Program-made: the position numbers and the translations under genes
Notes under the pieces: model-generated
The model's input: the letters and a program-made list of their open reading frames with translations, nothing else
Database searches by the model: none
What the model was told of the DNA's origin: nothing
Shown here: in pieces, positions 40,701 through 52,700 of the stretch
Position numbering within the stretch: position 1 is the stretch's first letter
Layout of the letters: each line of letters begins with the position of its first letter
Source of the DNA: Callaeas wilsoni
Lineage: Eukaryota > Chordata > Aves > Passeriformes > Callaeidae
Assembly: GCA_013398955.1 (NCBI GenBank)
Contig: VWPU01003113.1
Coordinates: forward strand, 1 to 64,000
Direction of reading: 5' to 3'
DNA length: 64,000 bases

Positions 40701-43700
40701 TCTGCCTGTTTCATAAAAACATCTAAAAAGAAAATAAACAACTCTTTTTATACCTTATTGTTTCCATAGGCCATATCCATGGCTTCCAGAGACAAGGAGC
40801 AAAGGGCATTTATCAAGTGATGTAAAGACACATCGTCAAGGTACCTGAAAAATAAATGCTATCAAAACACTGTCAATTTTGATATACACACATTATTTTA
40901 ATTACAAGGTAAGGTTTCTTACTGTGAGTTTTCAAAAAGCTTTGAAATCATGCTGGATATAGATGGCAGATCAGTCATAACTGCTGTAGTCAGAACCTTG
41001 AAAAAAAGGCAGAAATATGTCTTACAGATTGTAATAAAAAATACTGTATAATCATTAACTGAAAAACAAACAATCATGCTTACTGTGCTGGGCCCTTCCA
41101 CAGCTCTTCCAGGTTTTAATGCACCCCCAACACTAGGCTTCAGTCCCAAAATCCACACAAGATGCTGAAAAATACAAAAGGATCATTTTCAGCAGAAAAA
41201 CCTTTTCAGGCAGAGAAGAAATTGGCATTGTACTCAAGCTAGCCACCAACCTTCCAGTCGAACACAACTCAAGAGAAATACTACAGTACTTATTCAAGGC
41301 AATTCACAGTACACCATGAGAAGACTCAAAGCTTCTTCTATTGCTCACTGAGCAACTGAAAACCAAATTATAGCAAAACACCGAGGCATAACAGCAAGGC
41401 ATAAATATTTCTGCAGGAATATGATAAATTTCCCATTCATCAAATACATGTGCAAATATTTGTGATAAGCTTAGTTCAATTTTACTTTTAAACTGAATAC
41501 CTGAAGGGTAGCCAGGACAAGTTGCCACGATGTACCAAGAACAGCTCCATGGAAGTGAGCTAAGTTGAGTAATGTCCTCATACACTGGATATTTTTTGAT
41601 GTCAACTACAAAAAAAAAAAAAAAACAAACCAAAAACAACCAAACAGCCATTCAGTTTTTATCATTCCACAATGATAATGTTTCTAGCAAACTTCTAATT
41701 TTTACTTAAGTGCTTTAAGATTAGATTTTGTTTGCACTAGTGAAATATATTGTTTTAGAGAAGTAGTTCAGTATCTCTCCTTCTTCTCTCAGGCTTTTCT
41801 TGGTGGGGCTGAACATGAGTACTTGAGTGCTGCATCCAGCTCTGAGGTCCCCAACACAGGAGGGCCACTGAGATGTTTGGAGGGGTGGAACATCCCTCCT
41901 ATGAGGAAGGGCTGAGAGAATCAGGATTGTTCAGCCTGGAAAAGAGAAGGCTTAGGGATGACCTAATTGCCGCCTTCCAGTACCTGAAGGGAACTTCCAG
42001 GAAAAACAGTGCAAGACTATTTAAAAGAGCACATAGTGACAGGACAAGAGGAAATAGGTTCAAATTGAAAGAGAATAGGCTTTGGTATTAGGAAAGAACT
42101 CTTTACTGTGAGGCTGGTGAGGCACTGGCACAGGTTGCCCAGGGAAGCTGTGGATGTCCCATCCCTGGCAGTGCTCAAGGCCAGGTTGGATGGCGCTCTG
42201 AGCAAGCTGGTCTAGTGGAAGGTGTCCCTACACATGGCCAGGGGGTTGGAATGAGACGACCTTTAAGGTCCTTTCCAACCCAAACCATTCTGTGATTCGA
42301 TCACTGACCTCTCCTCCCAGTTTCATATTATTATCAAAGACACAAGTTCAAGTACTCCACTTTAATTGCATAATCTCCACAAAATCAGTCTATCTTAAGT
42401 GAACCTTCATGCACAGGCACATAACATAGCTGAGATCTAGAGTTTTCCAAATGGAACAGATGGGAACTTCTGAGACAAAAGTCAGAAAAAAAAGAGTAAG
42501 ACTTGTTTGCAATTAGATAACTTTACTGTCCAGGGCTGTTCCAAATTAAAGCCTTAGGACAATAGTTCAGCTGGCCATTATTTGTAAGAAAGCTGCGTAT
42601 CTGTAGCCTAGTTTTGAGACATGTTGAGATGCAGGAAGAAGTAGTTAAGCAAAGTAAGATCACTTACACGTTGTACTTACCATAACTGTTCCCTGTGGCT
42701 GAAGAGCCAAGGGTTGCCCTACTGCTACAACTTGCTGGTGAGACTCACTTGAGGGACTAATCATTTGAACATTCTGTCCCTGAATGGAATATGCTGGAGG
42801 AAAATTGAAAAGAGAAGGAAAAAAAAAATAATCTAAATTTAAAACCCAGTACTTACTTGTAGTAAGAATCACCTTCTGGCAAACAGACTCCAGAAGTTTT
42901 TTTTTACAGTATTAGCTTTAACGTAGCTCACTTTGAGACCTTTAGTTATATTTAGATTACTGTGCCATTGCCCTAGAGAGTTAAAGATCCAGCAATTACT
43001 CCCTGCTCTAACTATTAGACATTGCTTGCAATGCATTTATATCTTTTATGTCAAGACTGAAATATTTATGTTTAAGATATGAGCATTAGACTGTCTCAAC
43101 TCAGTTTTTGGTAGTAATTGTGTGTAAATGGTATCCCTGTGTGCTACCATTGTACCAGTGCACTCAGAAAGTGAAGGTGTCATCGATGCTGTATCATGAT
43201 ATTTTTCCAATATGGGACTTCAGGACACCTATTTCACAACTCGCTTGTAAAAAGAAGAGCAACCTATATAAAATAACTGAGGGTCTCTGCTTTGTTTCTA
43301 TAGATACCTGTGTAGTACAGTTGTACGTACTTCTTCACAGACTTACAATCTAATAACAAGCTTAGCTGGTACACTGGACTGAAGTAAGGGTGCTGTTCCC
43401 AGAGTAGGATATTTCTATAAAAGAACACTTCATCTAACGTTACATTCATCTGTATATTTTTCAGGTAGTTGCTTTTCTTAGTAAGTAGTAATTCGCTTTC
43501 AAAGTTAGAAACAGAGTACATCCTAAACTGGCACGTATTATGAATTACAACATTCTCTCAAAATGTGGGATGCATCATTCATTTTTGTAGGCTGAATAGA
43601 GCCCAGAACTTAGATCTTCCACTTAGGCAGTAAATATTACCACCACTAGACAACTGTAGAAAAGACTGTAGTACAACACAAATGCAGGATGTTCTAGCTA

Positions 43701-46700
43701 AAGCTTTAGAATGCAAGTTGCCCAGAGACCTTTTTTGATTTTGAATGCCTTAATTACATACTGTAGCAGATCTTTACAGTAGTAGACAGATCTCCTTAGA
43801 ATTTGAAGTTCTGACATATGCTAAGAATTCAGGAAATTTTAGGTTGATCAGAATGATAGTCAGCAAACGCTGCAAGACTAGCCAGTTCTGGAAAGCAGGT
43901 GATCTACCTGCTGTCTGAGGATTCTAACTTACTTTAATATAGCCAAATACTACAGCTGCATGTCTTTGGAATCAAATCCTGGAAAAAATTGTGTTTAGAG
44001 GATGATACGAAGAAAGACAATTAAGAAAAATGTATATATTTACATTTGCTGGACAGAGCTGCAGTTGTGCTGTTTAATACAGTAAGGGCATAGTGAGGAG
44101 GCAAGGATCCTTTGCAAATGGCAGTGATAAAGGCATCTCTTGATGTTACAAGACCCAGTCTTCCACAAAGTGCAGCCATGGTCAATTCGGCTTTTAGAAT
44201 ATTTTCAGTGGCAGCTTCATCAGTGCTGAAAGAGTACACATGGTTCAGCAAGAATTAATACAAAGCACAGAAGCAGACAGCTAATCAAAACTGAAAGCCA
44301 AAAGAATGTATACTTTAAACTCATTAACAATATAAATATTGAAGAACAATCAACAAAATTCTTCAGAACCACTTCCTACAAAATTGGACTTTACTTCTCA
44401 GTGACTTGGTAAATGAGACTATGGGAAGATATTTAAAACTAATTTCAGAAAATGGTGCTTGATTACAAAAGGCTCTTTGAAGGAGTCAATTAATTTACCA
44501 CAGTCATTTCCTAGTAAAAAGCTTTTCCACTTTAAAGATCAGATAGTACTAACAAGTACCAGACATTACTTAGTCTCTTATTTGCAGTAATCAGGACATG
44601 GAATCACTTCAATATGTTGAAACATGCAGACAAAGTAAAAAGAAATAAAGATAATTTAAATAGTTTAAATGCAACCCTCTGAAAATGCAATTAATTGTTC
44701 TATATTGAAACACATTAAAGGTTGATGTTGGACTTCTGGAGTCATCTACTCATTCAGTCTAAGCCACAAACCTGACTGGTCAAATGCCATGAACAGCACT
44801 TAGGCTGACAATTGTCAATTTGACCAGTATCAAAAGTCAGTTCAAAATACAGCTTGGAATATAAACTTAGAAAAATCAAGAGATACCTTGCATCAAGTAG
44901 GAGGGACAGAGCAGCCAGAAGACCACACCAACAAGCGTTCACCATTTCTTCCCAGACAGCTCTGCTTACTTAAAAGAAACATATAAACTTTTTTATAGCA
45001 AAAACACAGTAGTTCCCTTAATAATTTTCAACTGTATCACAAACAAAATGCTACTGAATCTTTTAAAGTGTGTTTTTGTATGTATGTTTACACAGCCAGA
45101 TATACATGCATACAAAAACACACAGCAGTATTATTTAAACAGCCTGCATTTAAAGTAACATTTTTGAGGTAAAAAAAATGTCACTAGGCAATGCTTTTTC
45201 TAAATAGCGACAAAAAAACACCAAAATCCAACTTACCACGGTACATATAACTATTTGTGATCTTTGTCTATAAAAATAAACATTCAGAAGTGCAAAAACA
45301 TGGGACAAGAAACTCACTGAAATTTTGCCGTGAAGTTAAAATACTCTTCCATGCTACCTATAATTCTCCATAACGTTTTTGTTTCTTTTATTTAATAAGG
45401 AAAAAAATACTGGTTTAGCAAACAGGTAGCTGCCCAGCCATTTGCACACCTCCCTCTGTCCAGCGGGCCACGCCAAGGCCCTGGGCAGAGCCGGCACTCC
45501 GCAGTACCACGGAGAGCGCCCTGCTGCAGAGGCAGCGCCCCCGGACGAAGCCCTCTGCTCCTCCCTCCCCTCCTTTCGGCAGCCCCGGTGCCTTGGCTCA
45601 AAGTTCAGCTGTACAGCCTTGGCTTCCTGGGGCACGAGCCAAAGTCACTGTTCAAACACAAGTCTTTCTGTACATACAGACCCCTATACAGACTCATTAT
45701 ATGTTCCACAAAGAGAATCCTCGCTTCACAGCAGTTCTGCTTTTAAAGTCCTTTTCTATATACTGCAATCTTATTAAATATTTCTCCATTAAAACATTCT
45801 TTTTGTCTTGTTACTAGAAATATATTTTTCTTTTAATGTGGTCATAACTCCATTTTTGTCAGTCAGGTTGTCTCTTGTGACCTTAGATCTCAGTGTTAAG
45901 CCAAAAGCAGAACATTGAGTCAAGTATTTTTTTTAATGGAACTGCTCTTCCATTAAAAAAAAAAAAAAAAGAACACTTCATTCAAAGCTTTTATATATAA
46001 ATAAGAAACAATACATTTAAGCAAAAAACCATGAAATTTTAAAAACAGCTTTCTGTAAAACTGTTGTATTTCATATCGTGTTTGCATTTTCAAATACCTA
46101 GTTCTTTCTCTGATTGGTCAGAAACAGACTGCAAATCTTGCTCTGAAGACTGTGTTGGTAATGAAGTTGGCTCTGTTGTGGTTTGAATGACAGTTTCTGC
46201 CTCTCCCAACTCTCCTTCGATCATGGTAGTGATACCACGGACAAGATCCAGCAAACAGTGAAATGCCACTGACATTGCATAGCCTTCAGGAATTGTAGGC
46301 GGCTCGACTTTGTCCAGCATTTCCAAACTAAAAAAATTGAAAACATGACAAGTGTGTAGCAAGACCACTGTTTTTAAAAAGCATAACAAAAAACAAGATT
46401 CCAAATGAATGTTAAGTACAAACAGGCTCCAAATACAATCCTTTAAGATTTACTGCAACTCAAAAAACCCTTTAAGCCATTAAGTAAAAGAGTAAATGAG
46501 TCACTAAATAAGACAGCAACCAAAAAGGTACAAACTCTGAGTACAGACCTGCAAAAAATATTTTTAAAAACTAACACATATAAGCAAGCATCATGAATAA
46601 TTCTACTTGTATTATTATTTTACTTAGAGCCACTGCAACAGAACTTATTCAGAATACAAGTACCTAGGAACAACAGAGGGAATACATTAGAAAGCCATGA

Positions 46701-49700
46701 CAGTGTGAACATAGTTATAACAAATTGAGAACAAGTCAGACATTCTGTTGTCATTATCTTTGAGCCTACATGACTAGAAAAGCCTGTCTATAGCTAGATA
46801 TTACATGGCCAAATATTCATCACCTACATGCACAGGTAAACAATGGAAGTTATTTATACAAAGAGGATATGTCTACATGATTCACTGCTGAAAAGCATGC
46901 AATTAAAACATCACTATGCTGGAACAGCAGCCTCATTATCACTTTTCTCCATCTTTTACCTTAAAAGCACATAAAGAATTGCTGAGTTACAAATCCAACA
47001 GAAATTGTAGCTGACACAGCAGCAGCATCCATACAAGTAGAGACAGTCTGTTACAAAAACTACCTGCTACCACAACAATCATTATTTCATCATTTTTTAC
47101 TCTACAAACTACTCTTAAAAAAGCTACATATTCCAGCTAAAATATACCAAAGACACTTTAATACTGTAGTGTCATCACTGTTGCCTGCACAAAGGATTTT
47201 TCCTTCTCCCAAACATGCCACTTCAGTTATTACCTCTAATTTCCTGAAGATAGCTGCCTCAGATATCTGGGGGCGCAGGAACTACAGCTGAATCAAATCA
47301 TCAGCATTTCATCCTCCATATACAAGTAAGTGTAACTATATATACAAGTCTAATTAAAATTATTAGTGGGTTTTATAGTTACAATATATTTGTGAGGTAG
47401 AGGTCACATCCTCTTACATTCGAAGACAGGAAATGCTAACTACTGAATAAATTACAGGAGTTGTTACTATTACATGGCAATGGCCATGAAAAGTCTTATA
47501 CAGTTTGTCTATTCCTCTTAAAAACACTTAGTTCCTTATGTAAAGGGGAAGACAAGGCATAGTGGTCTGTGGAGAAACTTGTATAAAAGTATGAGATTTG
47601 GCCGTTGTATGAAAATCTAATGGCAGCAGAAGAGAATTGGTGCTAGGATGTGACACCTTACAGCAAGTCATCTCCTTACATACTGACTAAAGAACAAGAT
47701 AGGAGGAAAAAAAAAACTGCTGTGAAATGCTTGTGAAAACTCTGGTATCTTACACAAAAGAAAAAATGCAAAAAATTCTGCAGAAAAAAATCATAGGGTC
47801 ACTTCAAGTACCTAAAGGTAAAATACAAGCAAGTTTAGAGCAGGACAGAAGGCTATGATGGTGGCTGCAAGGTTCTTGAGACAGTTAAGAATAGAAAGTA
47901 AGAAAGAAAAAAAAAAGGAAGAAAAGTGAAGGTTGCAGTAGCTGATAAAATTAAAAATTTGCAATCCCTGAGAACGATTTATTTAGGTAAACTAAAATAA
48001 CATTCATGTCCACTGCTGGAACAAAAAGTCAACACATGCACATTAACTGTTGAAATCTGAGGATGATTTCTTTTTCTTCTGCATATCAAAGGCAGATAAA
48101 GGAGTTCCTACCCAAAAATATTGAGATTCAGGCTATTTGCAGATTTCACTGAATTTTACTAAGCAAAAATTTTATGGTGGTACAAATAATTTCAGGTTTG
48201 GAAGAGCTTGTCCCTCAATGGTCATGACTGACACGAAAAAAATTGCACTATTTAAAAAGTAACACAGTATTCACAGTTTTAAACTGAGAACACCATCTCC
48301 ATTATACAAAGTCATGACAAAATAATTGGCCATGCTAAGAAGCATTCAGAATCTAGCCTTGGTATATAGGTCAATATATTGTTCAAAATGACAACCAGAC
48401 CAGTACCTACCACAATATCCTGCTCAATAAAAACTGTAAATACAGTAAAGCTGGTGTGAGAAAGCTATTTTTCATTCCCACTGATGTCCTGTTTGCTTAA
48501 TGCCCTTCGTGTTTGCCATTACAAAGTGCAACAACAGATATTCCAAAATTGTTATATACTACAGGGAGGCCTAAAAGTGAAGAGTTAATATAGATAGTAT
48601 GGTAGGAAAACAAAATCCAGCTGATGTTAAAACCACAGGGGACATTCCAATCAGAATCCAGGGTGTTCAGAAAAAAACAGCAAATAGACTAGACTACCTC
48701 ATGGCACCAACAAAGAGAAAATTCCCAATATACTTCAACGCCAGTGAAACAAAGACCTCAATATTCACTAGTAAAAAAAGATCCTTACATCATCAAATTC
48801 AAAATAAAAATACTTGTTACATACATTTTCAAAAACATAGAGGTACTCACTATGTAGCTTTAGCACTGCCTTGTACTGTTACATTCAGGATGGGTATCCA
48901 AGTGCCTCTGTACTCAAAGGCAGGCAGTACAGTTGCACCTCCGCCCATTCCAAGCACTCCTGGGTTAGTTTGTGCTGAGCCAGTATTCCCTGATGCATTG
49001 CTTCCTGTTCAGAAAAACAAAGTGATAAAATCAACCAATCTCGTATTTGTGATCAGCAAACATTCTTTTTCTACATTTAATTTTTTGAGACACCAGGATT
49101 AACCTGAAGACACCCAGTTCAATAACAAAAACCAACAAGAACACAAAAAACTATTTCTGAGCTCCCTCTGCCGTCTAAAATATAACCTGACGTGCAGTTC
49201 ATTGATGCCAACTGCCTAATTTCCAGTCAGAATGTGACGTTTCTGTGAAAGATACAGCAACGTTCACAACATTCTGTGAGTGAATCAATCTTACAGTCTT
49301 GATGAAACAATGTATGTTTTTGTGAAGAGTCAGACAGATACTTGCAAGTTAAGGATTATTTACATTGTTGCATCTAGAACTCAGTAGCCAGAAAGTGTAA
49401 TTATTTCAGTAACAAATTTTCAAGGTTTCAGAAATGCAAAACCACAACAAGAGAATGCAAGGGAACGGCAACATTTGAATCTGTTCCATGCCAAGGTACA
49501 ATAAAACAAACCTCATCAGGGAAGAGCTGACAACGTGCCAGGCAACAGCTAGGAAGGGAGAAATTTTGGTTCCAACTGAGGAAGTCAAAAAAAGTAGCTA
49601 AAAGAACAAGGAATTCTGTATATATACACTTCCTTCACAGAGAAGGACATCTATACTTACTAAGAATAGGTCCCACAAGATCAGAGTCTCTCTGAAGAGA

Positions 49701-52700
49701 CAATGGGGAGACATAGTAGAGTCCCCCATGAAGGCAACCCACAGTGTAACTGCTATTTTGGTGTGCTTGCTTTTAACATGTGGACAGTAAACTACTAATT
49801 TAGGCAATAAACTACTAATTTAGGCAATATGAATACACAGAAGCTTATGCATACACTTTAACACAGTAACACTTACCAGACTGAAACAAAAAAATCATGC
49901 TGCTAAATAAATGGTTAACCAAACACTGCCACTAACACAGTTACACTGGTGTCATTTTGTATGATCTCACTGTGCAGTCAGACATATGCACCTATTTTTG
50001 TATTAATCTAACTTATTACAGTGGGTGGTAAACATTGCCCAGTATAATAAAAGTGACACAGAACTTCCACAGATGTAGCTTCCAACTTCTGTGAAATAGG
50101 TAGCTTGTTGCAAGACTGAGGCTCAAAAACCAGGTGTATAAGGAGTGTAAATGTCCAAAGCCAGGCTGGGTAAGGCTTTGAGCAACCTGGTCTGTTGGAA
50201 GGTGTCCCTGCCCATGGTCAGGAGGCTGAAACCAAATCACCTTGAAGGTCTCTTCCAACACAAGCCATTCTATGATTCCGAAAGACAGCCTGCTACAAGA
50301 CGACTGCTGTTATAATTAGAAGACTCAGTTTGAAAATTATATTGCATTGATCTGCTCTTTGCATGTCAAATACAGCCATAGGAGGAAAAAAGGTAGAAAA
50401 ATAAATGCATGAGAAAGTGACATGAGAAACATTCAGACAGAAAGAAGTGAAAAGAAAAAGAAAAAACAAACTGAAATAATAACCCAGAGAAATAGCAACA
50501 GCACTAGAGGTATGACTCTACTGCAGTGCTGTTTCATGAGGCAAAAGTTAGGTTTTCAGAATGAGTATTATAGAATGGCTTCTCCATATGTGCATGTTAG
50601 GTGGTGAAAAGTGCTTTTCTGATTTAAGATAATTAAGCTAACCTAGAAATAATACTAATAGAAGTGTTCTATCAGTTGCTGTACAGACAGCTACTGAACA
50701 ACAAACACTGACACAAATTTCCTCCTGCTATCACTGCTAACTCCAGCATGAGATTCCAATTTTATGAGTGAACACTGAAAGATGTCAGTCTAAACTCAAA
50801 CTTTGCAATGTTTCTTAATTTAATAGTAGATATGATAGACAATAATTACACTTACTATCTGGCTTTCATCTCTTTTAAGAAGGTCTATCATAAGACATCC
50901 TTACCAATTATTTTTGAGTTGTTTGTTGCTGAGGACTCTGCTTCCAGAATTACAGGAAGCAGAGAGCCTTAACTTGGGACATAAACACCTGCAAAGCCAT
51001 TAACAGAATAATCATTTCTTCTTATTAAAATGCCAAAAGCCTGGCTGCAAGAAAAGACAATCAAGTTTAGTTTCAACAGCTGACTTCAGCTTACAAAAAA
51101 GACATATCTGTAAAATGTACATCTTTCATTCTACCTCTTGGCTCCCTCACTCCAGTTTTGGCCGTGAACATCCAGAAGAATTAGTGATTGCCTCCCACAA
51201 ACACACACTGTCTTACTATTTAAATTGCACACTGCCATAAATAACATTCCTGCACAAGGAGACAGAAATCAGACACTTTTTTTATAGTCAGAAAGTAGAA
51301 ATAACTCCATTGGAATTCCCCTCTGAAAAGTTGCGAAACAAGGAGCTTGATCACTGCAGAAACAGAACCAAGGCAGGAGCACTGCTCTGCTGACTGGGGT
51401 CTATGCCTTCCCCACAATACAGGTAGATGAAATCCCCTGTTGTACCAGAGCCAAGAACACTAGTTCATCTCAAGATAGCTTGTCACCAAAATAATCACAG
51501 AAGCACAGAGCTGAATCAAAACAGAATTCATTATTACAAGAAAACAATGGAAAAATAAAATGGTAATAAGGACAAGGCTTTACCAGTTTGGTTTGGTGTT
51601 GCTGATGTGTTCCCTGTGCTTGGTACAAGAAATAGAGACTGGATAAAGGACCCCAGCGCATTCACAATATCACGGAAAACTTTAGTGGAATGTTGCTTCA
51701 TATCATATGACTGACAAAAAGACCTGGAAGGTATTTTATAAAACAGAAAGTATTTGACAAATTGGGGACTAAAGGGATATTTTAACAGCAACTTCACTCC
51801 CACACACACTCCAAACTGTAGACTAAAAGCACATTTCAACTGCAAATATTTATGTAAACAATCATATTTAATTTAGGTAAATGCTCCTTTGACACTGCTA
51901 AGACACACACTCAACTATAATTCAGCCCTTCCTGGATAATAAGCATTGTCTAATGCATTCCACAAAATTATCATGAAGAGCTTATTGCATTTAAGTTTCT
52001 ATATATTTTCAATGTTTCAGGAATCATTTTCTATTAGAGAACAATAATAAAAATATATCCTTAACTTTATGTAAAAGCAAAAGTCAATATATTAATACCT
52101 TAATAGCTGAGGTTGCACACAAAGCCTGTGAATAGATTCTACTGCAACAGCTCGTAGCCACTGTGGCTTGTCTGCATCCAGAAACTTAACCAGCAATGAC
52201 AGAAAGATTTCACATTCTGTTACCTAAAATACATAGTTCATAATAATTAATAAAAAGCCTCCTACGAAATATTTTCTCAAAAAAACTTTCATCTCAGGAG
52301 TCCTATCACAGCAAGTTTTGTACAGAATCTAAAAAAATCCCTTGAATGAGTATTTACTCAGAATTATATAAAAACATAACATTTTTGACAAACTAAAATC
52401 ACACATGCAATTATACTGAAGGAGTTAAAGTCCTCAGAGACATTGTAATAAAGGTCATATATTTGCTACAGTAAACAAATGAAAAATATCTTTTTTAGCA
52501 AATACCCAAAACTCAGGACATAAGAAGAGCTGAACATGTGTTTTCTACCCACATTCTGTCAACAGCTTTAGCGACTCAAGTCAAAAGCCTCTTAGAAAGT
52601 ATTAACAACACACAGTAATCATCATTATCTAAAGTCAGGCAAACAACAGAAGATCAAAAGGTTCCCAAAACCCAAAAGGCAGTTAAATAGAGAAAAGGCA

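Larger units (their letters stand above)
39538..40753 (-). other. MON2 intron 19
   Basis: 1216 nt holding the CpG islet at 39556-39835 and one copy of a duplicated segment at 39919-39990. Confidence 0.85.
44969..46097 (-). other. MON2 intron 12
   Basis: 1129 nt holding CpG islet B (45440-45600) and an AT-rich hairpin (45927-45962). Confidence 0.85.
49005..51583 (-). other. MON2 intron 10
   Basis: 2579 nt with a CR1 fragment (50156-50280) and a 2 x 20-bp tandem repeat (49788-49827). Confidence 0.85.

Noticed and set aside
41873..42091. 72-codon + strand frame as a gene
   Set aside because: It is the decayed end of the CR1 reverse-transcriptase frame, not a host gene.
48599..49102. 167-codon + strand frame
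   Set aside because: It is the antisense shadow of MON2 exon 11 and flanking intron.
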